Assembly: GCF_000711225.1 (NCBI RefSeq)
Contig: NZ_JOMG01000002.1
Coordinates: 1,562,501 to 1,626,500 of the forward strand
Direction: 5' to 3'
DNA length: 64,000 nucleotides
Origin: Pelobacter seleniigenes DSM 18267
GTDB taxonomy: Bacteria > Desulfobacterota > Desulfuromonadia > Desulfuromonadales > Geopsychrobacteraceae
Of this stretch, positions 17,645 to 26,395 are shown piece after piece. The notes beneath the pieces are model-generated. The model did no database searches. It saw only the letters and a list, made by a program, of their open reading frames with translations, and had not been told where the DNA came from. A program made the position numbers and the translations under genes. The stretch's first letter is position 1. Each line of letters opens with the position of its first letter.

Positions 17645-18439
17645 TCAGATCAACAGCATGCGGTCGGAGACAAAATCTTCGCCACGAACCCGGTAAAATT
17701 GTTCGAGCAGATCTTCCACCTGCATCGCCTGTTTGGCGGGGCCGCTGATATCCAGAATGATCCGGCCGCCATGCAGCATGATCAGGCGGTTGCCGAGTTG
17801 GAGGGCCTGGCGCATGTTGTGAGTCACCATCAGAGCGGTGATCTGCTGTTCGTCGATCAGCCGGCGGGTGAGTTCCAGCACCTGCTGGGCGGTTTTCGGA
17901 TCCAGGGCCGCGGTGTGTTCGTCGAGCAGCAACACTTGCGGTTTGACCAGGGTCGCCATGAGCAGGGTCAGGGCTTGACGCTGGCCGCCGGAGAGCAAGC
18001 CGACGCGATCTTTGAGGCGATCTTCGAGACCCAGGCCGAGTTGGGCCAGTTGGCTGCGGAACAGGGCGCGGTCACTCTGGCGAACCCCTTTGCCGAGTCC
18101 GTGAGTGCCGCCGCGGCGGTTGGCCAGGGCCAGGTTCTGCTCAATGGCCAGCGGGCCGCAGGTGCCGAGCAGGGGATCCTGAAAGACCCGGCTGATCAGC
18201 AGGGCCCGGCGATGTTCGGGCCAGCGGGTGACGTCCTGACCGGCAATGCTGATCCGGCCGCTGTCAATGCTCTGGCTGCCGGCCAGGCAATTGAGCAGGG
18301 TGCTTTTGCCGGCACCGTTGGAACCGATCACGGTGATGAAGTCCCCCTCTTTGATGCTCAGGTTGAGAGCGCTCAGGGCCTTGACTTCATTGACGCTGTG
18401 GCGATGGAATATTTTGTCCAGCGCGGTAATCTCGATCAT
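17645..18439 (-). CDS. ABC transporter ATPase (TrpZ-like, aromatic amino acid type)
   Basis: This 264-residue ATPase has Walker A GSNGAGKST (~39-47), signature LLSGGQRQALTLLMA and Walker B VLLLDEHTAALD. The DEH in place of DEP in Walker B is characteristic of the COG1101 ATPases that go with PF04392-type receptors. It overlaps the permease gene by 4 bp. Streptococcal relatives (TrpXYZ) are implicated in tryptophan uptake. An aromatic amino acid substrate fits the downstream iorAB and paaK genes but is inferred. Confidence 0.88.
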   Translation of the reverse strand: MIEITALDKIFHRHSVNEVKALSALNLSIKEGDFITVIGSNGAGKSTLLNCLAGSQSIDSGRISIAGQDVTRWPEHRRALLISRVFQDPLLGTCGPLAIEQNLALANRRGGTHGLGKGVRQSDRALFRSQLAQLGLGLEDRLKDRVGLLSGGQRQALTLLMATLVKPQVLLLDEHTAALDPKTAQQVLELTRRLIDEQQITALMVTHNMRQALQLGNRLIMLHGGRIILDISGPAKQAMQVEDLLEQFYRVRGEDFVSDRMLLI

Positions 18440-19323
18440 CGCCGCAGCACCTTTCTGCGCAGCCCGGGCAGGGTCAGGGCAAACACGACCAGCAGGGCGG
18501 TCAACAGGTTGAGGTCACTCGGGGTAAAGGAAAACCGCCCGAGCTTGAGGCTGAGGGCCAGGGCGATGGCCAGCCGGTAGGCCAGAGAGCCGAGCAGGGC
18601 TGCAAACAGGGCACGGCTGATGGTGCGGCGGCCGAACAGGGTCTCGCCGACAATGACCGAAGCCAGCCCGGCAACAATGGTGCCGACCCCCATATTGACA
18701 TCCGCGGCACCCTGACTTTGACAGAGCAGTGCGCCGCTGACTGCGGCCAGGCCGTTGGAAAGGCCGACGGTCAGGATGATGATGCGGTCGGTATTGACTC
18801 CCTGGCTGGTGATCATTTGCGGGTTGGCACCGGTCGCCTGCATGGCCAGCCCGAAAGCGGTGTGCAGCAGCCAGAGCAGCACCAGCAGGGCCACACCGGA
18901 CATGAGCCCGAACAGCAGGGGGGCGGCATTGAACATGCCGATTCCAGCGCTGGTCAGCGGATCGAGGATGGTGGGTTTGCCGAGCAGGGTCATGTTGGGA
19001 CGGCCCATGATCCGCAAGTTCACGGAATACAGGGCGATCATGGTCAGGATGGAGGCGAGCAGATGAAGAATACCGAACTTGGTGTTCAGCACGCCGGTGA
19101 CCATCCCGGCCACAAAGCCCGCCGCCAAAGCGAACAGCAGGGATAAAAACGGGTTGCAGCCGGCACTGATGGCCACGGCCGAAACCGCAGCGCCCAGGGG
19201 CAGGCTGCCGTCGACGGTCAAATCCGGGAAATCGAGAACCCGGAAGGTCAGATAGACACCGAGTACCAGGAACCCGTAGGCAAACCCCTGTTCAAGGGCT
19301 CCCATGAAAGCGAAATAGGTCAT
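18436..19323 (-). CDS. ABC transporter permease (TrpY-like)
   Basis: This 295-residue protein has about eight to nine membrane helices and the segment YLTFRVLDFPDLTVDGSLPLGAA, typical of COG4120 permeases paired with ABC_sub_bind receptors. The loop GNxx/ATGANPQMITSQGVNTD is the likely contact with the ATPase. It sits 9 bp downstream of the receptor gene and overlaps the ATPase gene by 4 bp. This makes a compact three-gene importer. Confidence 0.88.
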   Translation of the reverse strand: MTYFAFMGALEQGFAYGFLVLGVYLTFRVLDFPDLTVDGSLPLGAAVSAVAISAGCNPFLSLLFALAAGFVAGMVTGVLNTKFGILHLLASILTMIALYSVNLRIMGRPNMTLLGKPTILDPLTSAGIGMFNAAPLLFGLMSGVALLVLLWLLHTAFGLAMQATGANPQMITSQGVNTDRIIILTVGLSNGLAAVSGALLCQSQGAADVNMGVGTIVAGLASVIVGETLFGRRTISRALFAALLGSLAYRLAIALALSLKLGRFSFTPSDLNLLTALLVVFALTLPGLRRKVLRR

Positions 19324-19332
19324 CAGCGTCGT

Positions 19333-20283
19333 CTATTGAATAATTTTGTCAGCCTTCTGCAACAGGGTCGGGGGGATCTTCAGACCCATTTTGGCAGCAG
19401 AACCGGGATTGAGATAGATCTGAAATTCGCGCAGGGTCTCCACCGGCATGTCGGCGGGGCGGGCGCCTTGCAGTATGCGGCTGACCATCTCGCCGGTCTG
19501 TCGACCCATCCGGTAGTAGTCAACGGCCAGGGCGGCCACGGCACCCCGTCCGACCGAGTCGGTATCCGCTGCAAAAATCGGTAATTTAGCCTGATAGCCG
19601 ATCTGGGTGATGGCTTCAAAAGCTGAGACCACGGTGTTGTCGGTGGGGATATAGACCGCCTGGACTCGGCCGATCAGGCTTTTGGCCGCCTGAAAGACCC
19701 CGGCTGAATTGCTGACCGTGGCTTCTTCGACGCTGATCCCCTTTTTTGCGGCCTGCTCTTTGAGCACCCGCACCAGGGTCAGGGAGTTCGCCTCCCCGGA
19801 ATTATAGATAACCCCGAGGCTGTGCAGCTCGGGCAGGAATTGCTGAATCAGCTCAAGCTGCCGGTCGATGGGGCTCATGTCCGTGGTCCCGGTGACATTG
19901 CCGCCGGGCTTGCCCAGGCTCTTGACCAGCCCGGCCCCGACCGGGTCGGTCACCGCGGCAAAGACGATGGGGATGGACCGGATCGCCTGGGCACAGGCTT
20001 GAGCCGTCGGCGTGGCGATGCCGACCACGACATCCGGCTGCTCGCCGAGGATCTGTTTGGCGATCAGGTTAGCAGTGGCGATATTGCCTTGGGCGATATG
20101 ATCGTTGTAAACGACTGACAAACCTTGCGTGGCCAATTCGTCTTTAACACCCTGGCGCAGTGCGTCGAGGGCGGGATGCTCCACTATCTGGTTGAACGAT
20201 ACCGTATAGTCCGCCGCCAGTGCTCCGCCAGAGGCCAACAGGCTGACAACGAAATAGAACAGGAACGCCGAGATTCTTTTCAT
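19333..20283 (-). CDS. ABC transporter substrate-binding protein (PF04392, TrpX-like)
   Basis: This 316-residue periplasmic receptor has a cleavable signal peptide (MKRISAFLFYFVVSLLASGG, then ALA/ADY near residue 23). The family segments IPIVFAAVTDPVGAGLVKSLGKPGGNVTGTTD and YIPTDNTVVSAFEAI are present. In TrpX these loops bind two aromatic amino acids. It is the first gene of the minus-strand block and diverges from truC across a 104-bp gap that must hold its promoter. Confidence 0.92.
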   Translation of the reverse strand: MKRISAFLFYFVVSLLASGGALAADYTVSFNQIVEHPALDALRQGVKDELATQGLSVVYNDHIAQGNIATANLIAKQILGEQPDVVVGIATPTAQACAQAIRSIPIVFAAVTDPVGAGLVKSLGKPGGNVTGTTDMSPIDRQLELIQQFLPELHSLGVIYNSGEANSLTLVRVLKEQAAKKGISVEEATVSNSAGVFQAAKSLIGRVQAVYIPTDNTVVSAFEAITQIGYQAKLPIFAADTDSVGRGAVAALAVDYYRMGRQTGEMVSRILQGARPADMPVETLREFQIYLNPGSAAKMGLKIPPTLLQKADKIIQ

Positions 20284-20387
20284 GAACCAGCTCCTTTGTG
20301 CTATGAAAATGCTGCTGAGGCGCTTAATCTAACGTCTGCTGCCGAGGCGGGTCAAGATTTGCTTTACACTGCCGACAGGAATGACCT

Positions 20388-21152
20388 TTGGGGAAAGAGC
20401 TACTGGAAATTCTGTACCGGGACGAGCACCTGGTCGCCATTAACAAGCCGACTGGACTGCTGGTTCACCGCAGTTCAATCGACCGCCGGGAAACCCGTTT
20501 CGCCGTGCAGCTGCTGCGCAATCAGCTTGGCCAGCGGGTCTATCCGGTCCATCGCCTGGACAAGCCGACTTCCGGGGTCTTGCTGTTCGCCCTGTCCGGT
20601 GAGATGGCCGGCCGCCTGGCCCGGGATTTTGCCGGCCAGTTGGTCAAAAAACGCTACCTGGCCGTGGTCAGGGGGTGGCCGGAAGAGCAAGGCGAAATCG
20701 ATTATCCGCTGGTCGACGGACCGGAGTGGGGTCGCCAGAGCGCGCCTGAAACACCGCGCCCGGCCGTGACCCTATACCGGACTCTGGCCCGTAACGAAGT
20801 TCCTTTTGCGGTCGGCCGCTATCCGCAGAGCCGCTATGCCCTGTTGGAGGCCTTTCCACAGACTGGCCGGCGGCATCAGATCAGGCGTCATTTCAAACAT
20901 ATCTTTCATCCGCTCATCGGCGATACCCGCTACGGCGAGGGTCGCCATAATCGCCTGTTTCGTGATCATTTCGCGGCCGAGCGGCTGCTCCTGCATGCGC
21001 TGGAGCTGGTCTGTAATCATCCGTACAGCGGCGATCGTCTGACCATCAAGGCATCTTTGCCCGCAGATTTTCAGCAGACCCTGGTGTTGGCCGGGTTGAG
21101 CCACGGCCTGCTGGCAGAACGGGCCACGCCGGAAGGAGCAGCAGGTTGTTGA
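20388..21152 (+). CDS. truC: RluA-family pseudouridine synthase, TruC-like
   Basis: This 254-residue enzyme has the RluA catalytic motif HRLDKPTSGVLLFALS with the nucleophilic Asp, the NKPTGLLVHRS segment and the C-terminal TGRRHQIRRHF motif. Length and the absence of an S4 domain fit TruC, which modifies U65 in the tRNA acceptor stem. RluA or RluC-like specificity cannot be excluded. The start is a TTG at 20388 with AGGA about eight bases upstream; there is no in-frame ATG close by. A palindromic terminator-like repeat follows the stop. Confidence 0.85.
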   Translation: MGKELLEILYRDEHLVAINKPTGLLVHRSSIDRRETRFAVQLLRNQLGQRVYPVHRLDKPTSGVLLFALSGEMAGRLARDFAGQLVKKRYLAVVRGWPEEQGEIDYPLVDGPEWGRQSAPETPRPAVTLYRTLARNEVPFAVGRYPQSRYALLEAFPQTGRRHQIRRHFKHIFHPLIGDTRYGEGRHNRLFRDHFAAERLLLHALELVCNHPYSGDRLTIKASLPADFQQTLVLAGLSHGLLAERATPEGAAGC

Positions 21153-21194
21153 AAACAGCCTGTCGAGCCATGGATGGGCTTTTTCACCAACCTG
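21142..21194. repeat. Nested palindromic repeat acting as probable terminator
   Basis: CAGGTTGTTGAAAA (from 21142) pairs with TTTTTCACCAACCTG (ending 21194). Inside, GAGCCATGG/TGGGCT can form a second stem, with a T5 run at the end of GGGC. It fits exactly between the truC stop and the DMT-transporter stop on the other strand, and it shares its core with repeats at 3356, 8290 and 49012. Confidence 0.6.
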
Positions 21195-22103
21195 TCAGGG
21201 CTGGGCTTGAGGATCTGGGAAACGGCTGATACGGTTTCGGGCAGAGAGCTGCCGCAGTGAGAGCAGGGTGTGAACCAGCAGGGTGCCGACAATCAGCAGC
21301 CCCGCAACCACGGTTCTGATATGCGGAATCTCATTGAGTGCTAGCCAGACCCAGACTGGGCCGACCACGGTTTCGGTGAGCAGAATTAGGCTGACTTCGG
21401 GAGCCTGCAGGTGGCGGGGGCCAAGGGTGATCAGGCCGAAGGAGATCGGCAGGACCAGGCACCCGAGCAGCGCCAGAAAGCCTGCATCCGCTGGACTGAC
21501 GGCGAGGGGCTGGGCGCCCAGGAACCAGGCGATCGGCACGACGCAGAGATTGCCGAGGGCATTGGCCGGAATCATGTTGACGTTTTTGCCGCTACGGATA
21601 ATGACGATGTTGCTGCCCCACATGGTGGTTGCCCCGAGGGCCAGCAGGTCACCGAGCAGCAGCCCGTGGTGCAGGCTACCGGAGAAAATCAATAGAATGC
21701 CGCCAAAACAGATCGTGATGGCAATTTTGGTGCGCAAGGGTATTTTTTCTTTCAGAAACAGGCCGCTCAACAGGCTGCTGATCACCGGAGTCGCGGCCAG
21801 GATGATCAGGGTATTGGCGGCGGTGGTCTGTTTCAGAGCGTTGACGAAGAGTAGTGAACCGATGGTAATGGTCAGGCTGGAGAGCAGGCCGGTCCGGCCG
21901 ATGGCTTTGACCGTGGGGATAAACCGCCGACGGTAGCGCAGCAGCAGAAAGAGCGACAGCATGGTGGACGTCAGCAGGCAGCGCCAGAACAGCAGGGTCC
22001 AGATATCGGCCTGAATCAGCCGCACCAGGAGTGCATCCGGGCTGAGAATCAGCACGGCGGTAAATGTCAGCAGCAGGCCTTTGAGATGTTCCGAATCGTT
22101 CAT
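21195..22103 (-). CDS. DMT-superfamily (EamA) transporter
   Basis: This 302-residue protein has ten predicted membrane helices arranged as two EamA repeats (about residues 10-145 and 155-290). A motif LLLGDLLALGATTMWGSNIVIIRS opens the second repeat. EamA carriers export amino acids, nucleotides or other metabolites across the inner membrane; nothing here fixes the substrate. The gene is divergent from a small hypothetical gene that starts 92 bp away. Confidence 0.85.
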   Translation of the reverse strand: MNDSEHLKGLLLTFTAVLILSPDALLVRLIQADIWTLLFWRCLLTSTMLSLFLLLRYRRRFIPTVKAIGRTGLLSSLTITIGSLLFVNALKQTTAANTLIILAATPVISSLLSGLFLKEKIPLRTKIAITICFGGILLIFSGSLHHGLLLGDLLALGATTMWGSNIVIIRSGKNVNMIPANALGNLCVVPIAWFLGAQPLAVSPADAGFLALLGCLVLPISFGLITLGPRHLQAPEVSLILLTETVVGPVWVWLALNEIPHIRTVVAGLLIVGTLLVHTLLSLRQLSARNRISRFPDPQAQP

Positions 22104-22195
22104 GGAGAATTGATCTCACAGGCCGAATGGGAAAGCAAGGGAATAGCGGCGGCTTGCTTTGCGCATGAAACGAAAAACTTTCCAGGAGGAAATCA

Positions 22196-22465
22196 ATGGC
22201 AATTTCCGGCAGCCCCAAGAAGATGGCAGAGGATATCGCCGGTGGGTTTTTCAGCCTCTCACCGCCGGTTCTGAAAAAATATACTCCCGCCGATCTGAAA
22301 GTGATTCTGAACAATTTGCAACTGGTCCAGCGAGAAATCCGCCAGACTCAGGTCCCCTTGGAGGACGTTCAGCAGGTGAAGGCCAAGAATATGCGTCTGT
22401 CACGGATGAATCAGGCCGAAATGGTGCTGCGCAGCTACTGTAAGAAAAAGCGTATTCCCCTCTGA
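22196..22465 (+). CDS. Small hypothetical protein
   Basis: This 89-residue protein is preceded by a strong ribosome-binding site (AGGAGG, 6-7 bases upstream), so it is very likely expressed. It is predicted mostly alpha-helical (YTPADLKVILNNLQLVQREIRQT...), basic at the C-terminus (SYCKKKRIPL), and has no signal peptide or membrane helix. I do not recognise a family. It converges with the PilZ-domain gene, with 14 bp between stops. Confidence 0.65.
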   Translation: MAISGSPKKMAEDIAGGFFSLSPPVLKKYTPADLKVILNNLQLVQREIRQTQVPLEDVQQVKAKNMRLSRMNQAEMVLRSYCKKKRIPL

Positions 22466-22479
22466 ACGGCTCGGGTGGA

Positions 22480-22851
22480 TCAGGCTTTCGGCTCCTGCTT
22501 AAGCCAGTGGGAAAATTCCTGTTCAGCCTGCTCGGCATCTCCAAAATTCAGCTCCAGCAGGCGGCGCAGGTGGGCCATGCTGTCGGCGTCTTCCGAAACG
22601 AACAGAAAACCGTAATAATCGCCCCGTTGATGAATCAACTCGGCCTCAAAGGTCATCCTGATTGCGGAGTCGGGCAAAAAGATATTCAGTGTCGCCCGGG
22701 CTTCCACCGGCAGCGGGATCGTCTGTGCTGATTTGAACAATGCTCCCTGAAGAGCCAGGTCCACCAGTTCACAGGGGTAGCTGTTTGCGCCGACATCAAT
22801 ATGTGCTTCGGTTCGAAATCCGATCCGTCGATAATTTCTCTGTTCAGACAT
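22480..22851 (-). CDS. PilZ-domain protein
   Basis: This 123-residue protein has the RxxxR c-di-GMP-binding motif at its start (RRIGFR, residues 8-13) and the second motif in degenerate form (DLALQGAL where D/NxSxxG is usual), followed by beta strands typical of PilZ. The missing Ser at the second motif means c-di-GMP binding should be tested and not assumed. It is cytoplasmic and divergent from prc. Confidence 0.8.
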   Translation of the reverse strand: MSEQRNYRRIGFRTEAHIDVGANSYPCELVDLALQGALFKSAQTIPLPVEARATLNIFLPDSAIRMTFEAELIHQRGDYYGFLFVSEDADSMAHLRRLLELNFGDAEQAEQEFSHWLKQEPKA

Positions 22852-23153
22852 CGTGATCTCCTTTGGCAGGATAGTTCCCTGTCGGCCGCTAATCTCATGC
22901 CGGTCTTGTTACGGTTGTCGCAGCCAAAGCGGATTCATGTCAGTTCTTGCAGACCTGCAGGTTCTTTCTCATTCTAACAGGATTTTGGTTTTTTTCTCTG
23001 CTGAAGGGGTGGAAGTGAAGCCGGGAACCAGTAAAATAAGGAATTCCTGCTTGCGATTGGCCAGTTGACAAGGGTACATTGTCTTAGTATCCCTTAAACT
23101 GGTCTGAATTTGCCGTTCCGGACCGAAACTTAGCAAAGGGTTGAGGCTTTTTT
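22852..23153. other. 302-bp divergent promoter region between the PilZ gene and prc
   Basis: No gene is seen. It holds a good sigma-70-type promoter for prc at 23065-23093. Confidence 0.5.
23065..23093 (+). promoter_or_regulatory. Probable sigma-70 promoter of prc
   Basis: TTGACA (23065-23070), a 17-bp spacer and TATCCC (23088-23093) lie about 60 bp upstream of the prc start codon. Confidence 0.55.
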
Positions 23154-25241
23154 ATGTTTAATTCCATGAAATATTTCCGCAGGGTCCTGATTGCTCTTTT
23201 GCTCGTAGCGTTGCCGCTAAATGCCTGGAGCAAAGAGGTCGATCCCTTCGATAGTAACCGGGCCCGGTTGCTGGGGCACATGCTGCAGCAGCAGCTTAGC
23301 AGTAAACATTACAGTCAGAAGCCGATGGATGACGCCTTATCCGAAGCGGCCTTCGATCTCTATCTGAAACAGCTCGATTTTCAAAAGCGCTTCCTGCTGC
23401 AAAAGGATGTCGCGGAGTTGACCGAATACCGGGATCAGATCGATGATGCGATCCGCCGCGGCCGCCTTGAGTTACCCATCAAAGGGCGTGAACTTCTCAA
23501 TCAGCGGATTAACCAGGTCTCCGCTATGCTTGATGAGTTGCTGAAGCAGAAGATTGATCCGAAAGTCAAAGAAAGTATTGAGAGTGATCCCAAAAAACTG
23601 GACTTTGCCGCTGATTTGACAGAATTGCGAAATCGCTGGCGGAAAGTCCTCAAGTTTCAGATTCTCAATCGTTACATCAGTCTGCGGGAAGATGATATCG
23701 GCACCGACGACAGCGGCGCGCTGTTGCCGGTGGATGAGAAAACCGACCGGGAGCTGTTGGAAAAGGCTCGGGAAAAGGTCGGCAAAACCACCCGGAATCT
23801 GCTTGAACGAATGTTGGAAGAGTCGCTGCAGGATCATTATGATCGCTACCTCAACGCTATCGCCCGGGCCTACGATCCGCATACCAGTTATATGCCGCCG
23901 ACCTCCAAGGAGGATTTCGATATCCAGATGAGCGGGTCCCTGGAAGGGATCGGTGCGACCCTGCGCGAAGAGGACGGTTACATCAAGGTGGTGCGGGTGA
24001 TTCCCGGTAGCGCCGCCGCCAAGCAGGGGCAGCTGGAAGCCGACGACATCATCCTCAAAGTTGCCGAAGGGGCCGAAGAACCGGTGGATATTACCGATAC
24101 CCGGATTCGTGATGCCGTGGCCCTGATTCGGGGGAAAAAGGGGACCGAGGTACGGCTGACGGTGAAAAAGCCGGACGGCAGGCAGTTGACCATCCCGATA
24201 ATCCGCGATGTGGTCGAAATCGAGGAAACCTTTGTCAAGGGGACAACGATCAGCGACCCGGACGGCAAGGGTAAGGTCGGTTATGTCAAGATTCCATCTT
24301 TTTACCGGGATTACAGCGGTAAAACCGATCGCAACGTGACCGATGACTTGCGCGAGGAACTGGACAAGCTCAATACAGAACATATCACCAGTCTGATCCT
24401 TGATCTGCGCAACAACGGCGGCGGGTCTCTTTCCGATGCCGTCAGTGTCACCGGCCTGTTCATTCCAACCGGTCCGGTGGTGCAGATTCGTGACGGGCAG
24501 GGGGATATCCGGGTGATGAGCGATGATGATCGTTCAGTCGCATATTCCGGGCCGATGATTGTCCTGGTCAACCGCTTCAGTGCGTCGGCCTCGGAAATCC
24601 TGGCCGGGGCACTGCAGGATTATGACCGGGCCCTGATCGTCGGCGATGAGCATACCCACGGCAAGGGGACGGTTCAGGCGTTGCTTGATCTCGATCGGTT
24701 TGTCAACCTGCGTGGCATGGACAAATATATGCCGTTAGGGGCGATCAAAGTCACCATCCAGAAGTTCTACCGGATCAGCGGGGAATCGACCCAGGAAAAA
24801 GGTGTCACCCCAGATGTGGTTCTGCCTTCACGGCTGGACGGCCTTGAGAGTGGTGAAAAATATCTGGATAACGCCTTGCCATGGGATCATATCGCACCGG
24901 TCAAGTACAGCCTCTGGGTTCCACCGGTCGACCACCTCGATCTGTTACGCCAGCAGAGTCATGCCCGCATTGAGAACAGCAAGGACTTTCAGGAGATTAT
25001 CAGTGAAACGGTCAGCGCCAAGAAGCGCCGCGAGCACACCCGCCAGTCCCTGTTGTTGAAAGATCTGCTCACCGAACGCCGCGAATTGCGGCAGGAAGAA
25101 AAGAACGGACCGCATTTCGGGATGATGAGTGAACCTGAAGAAGATGTTCCGCAGGAGGATCTGGACAAGCAGATTGCCGACGACCCTTATGTCAAAGAAG
25201 GGATTCACCTGCTTGACGATATGCAGGGTTTTGCCAGCTGA
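23154..25241 (+). CDS. prc: Carboxy-terminal (tail-specific) processing protease Prc
   Basis: This 695-residue S41 peptidase has an N-terminal signal peptide (MKYFRRVLIALLLVALPLNAWS). A long helical Prc N-terminal domain follows, then a PDZ domain around residues 245-330 and the catalytic Ser478 in NRFSASASE with Lys504 in HGKGTVQ. Length and the C-terminal helical region match E. coli Prc more than the shorter CtpA type. It acts in the periplasm, removing C-terminal tails of envelope proteins and muropeptide enzymes. GAGG lies seven bases before the ATG. A strong intrinsic terminator follows. Confidence 0.93.
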   Translation: MFNSMKYFRRVLIALLLVALPLNAWSKEVDPFDSNRARLLGHMLQQQLSSKHYSQKPMDDALSEAAFDLYLKQLDFQKRFLLQKDVAELTEYRDQIDDAIRRGRLELPIKGRELLNQRINQVSAMLDELLKQKIDPKVKESIESDPKKLDFAADLTELRNRWRKVLKFQILNRYISLREDDIGTDDSGALLPVDEKTDRELLEKAREKVGKTTRNLLERMLEESLQDHYDRYLNAIARAYDPHTSYMPPTSKEDFDIQMSGSLEGIGATLREEDGYIKVVRVIPGSAAAKQGQLEADDIILKVAEGAEEPVDITDTRIRDAVALIRGKKGTEVRLTVKKPDGRQLTIPIIRDVVEIEETFVKGTTISDPDGKGKVGYVKIPSFYRDYSGKTDRNVTDDLREELDKLNTEHITSLILDLRNNGGGSLSDAVSVTGLFIPTGPVVQIRDGQGDIRVMSDDDRSVAYSGPMIVLVNRFSASASEILAGALQDYDRALIVGDEHTHGKGTVQALLDLDRFVNLRGMDKYMPLGAIKVTIQKFYRISGESTQEKGVTPDVVLPSRLDGLESGEKYLDNALPWDHIAPVKYSLWVPPVDHLDLLRQQSHARIENSKDFQEIISETVSAKKRREHTRQSLLLKDLLTERRELRQEEKNGPHFGMMSEPEEDVPQEDLDKQIADDPYVKEGIHLLDDMQGFAS

Positions 25242-25309
25242 AGGATTGTTGACCCGGCAGCCCCTGGTGTGCTCGGGCATGGGAAAGATGAGAAGTGCCT
25301 GAATAATGT

Positions 25310-25347
25310 CGCGGCCGTTTCTGTGGAAACGGCCGCGTTGCGTTTTT
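25310..25347 (+). terminator. Intrinsic terminator after prc
   Basis: A perfect 12-bp stem (CGCGGCCGTTTC / GAAACGGCCGCG) with a TGTG loop is followed by TTGCGTTTTT. It ends the prc transcript and lies just before the convergent znuA stop. Confidence 0.9.
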
Positions 25348-25355
25348 GCCGCTGG

Positions 25356-26306
25356 TTAATGCAGACCTTGATAAAGATTATCCGCCAGGCGGTGCAGCAG
25401 GACAAAATAGGTGTCCTGGTTCGCCGGCAGATCCGCCCCCAGGGGATCGAGAACGCCGGTGCGGGTGTCGGTTCCTTCAATGATGGTCTTGACCAGGTTT
25501 GATTGGAACTGGGGCTCGCTGAACACACAACGGGCATGGAGGCTTTTGATCTTATCACGGATGGCCAGGATGCGTTTGACGCCCGGTTTGTGGTCCGGCG
25601 AAATTGTCACCGAGCCGACCGCATTGAGACCGTAAGTGGCTTCAAAATACTGATAGGCAGCGTGAAAGACAATATAGGGGGTGTCCTTGACCGGGGCCAG
25701 TTGCTGACGCAGCTCGCGGTCCAGGGTCCTGAGCCGTTCGGTGACCCGGGCCGCGTTGGCCCGGTAATTGTCCTGATGGGCTGGATCGACAGCAATCAGG
25801 GCGTCTTTGCAGAGCGCAACAATCTTTTCGGCCATGGCCGGGCTGAGCCAGATGTGCGGGTCGAAATGGTCCAGATCTGCTTCGGCGTGGTCATGGTGTT
25901 GCTCTGCATGCTCCCCTTCGTCGTGATGCTCATGTTTTTCCCAGGTTCCGCCACTGCGGGCCGGGAGCAGGTAAGGTTGCAGGCGTTGGCTCAATTCCAA
26001 CTGCACGGCGGTCGGGCTCAGGGTGGCCAGGGCTTTTTCGAGAAAACCCTCCAGTCCCGGGCCGACCCAGACGATCAGCTGGGCATCAGCCAGGGCAACG
26101 GCTTCGGAAGGGCGTAGGGAATAGCCGTGGGGCGAGCCGCCACCATTGATCAGCAATTGCGGTTGACCGACCCCTTCCATCAGCCCGGCCACCAGGGAAT
26201 AGAGGGGTTTGATGCTGACCACCACCTGTGGTGCAGGCTGTTCGGTGGCACTGACCGACGAACCGAACAGGCAGATCAGTAAGAGGGGGAAAAGGAATCT
26301 CTTCAT
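25356..26306 (-). CDS. znuA: Zinc ABC transporter periplasmic binding protein
   Basis: This 316-residue cluster A-I receptor has a signal peptide (MKRFLFPLLLICLFGSSVSA) and the metal ligands expected for ZnuA: His in GSPHGYSLRPS, His in FDPHIWLSP, His in VFHAAYQYFE and Asp near the C-terminus. A His/Asp/Glu-rich flexible loop (about residues 124-146) is the hallmark of zinc rather than manganese receptors. It diverges from zur-znuCB across a palindromic operator. Because it is transcribed apart from znuCB, the receptor can be induced independently. Confidence 0.93.
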   Translation of the reverse strand: MKRFLFPLLLICLFGSSVSATEQPAPQVVVSIKPLYSLVAGLMEGVGQPQLLINGGGSPHGYSLRPSEAVALADAQLIVWVGPGLEGFLEKALATLSPTAVQLELSQRLQPYLLPARSGGTWEKHEHHDEGEHAEQHHDHAEADLDHFDPHIWLSPAMAEKIVALCKDALIAVDPAHQDNYRANAARVTERLRTLDRELRQQLAPVKDTPYIVFHAAYQYFEATYGLNAVGSVTISPDHKPGVKRILAIRDKIKSLHARCVFSEPQFQSNLVKTIIEGTDTRTGVLDPLGADLPANQDTYFVLLHRLADNLYQGLH

Positions 26307-26347
26307 TGTGTTTCTCCGAGGATTAAGTTAGGATAAAGAATGATTTG

Positions 26348-26368
26348 AAATGTTATAATATAACATTT
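26348..26368. promoter_or_regulatory. Zur box between znuA and zur-znuCB
   Basis: A perfect palindrome with 10-bp arms around a central A (AAATGTTATA-A-TATAACATTT) fits the known Zur operator pattern GTTATAATATAAC. It contains TATAAT on the plus strand and TATTAT on the minus strand, so a bound repressor would block both divergent promoters. It lies 41 bp upstream of znuA and 27 bp upstream of the zur start. Confidence 0.88.
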
Positions 26369-26395
26369 AGAAAAGCAAGCCGGAGTTTTCTTTTT

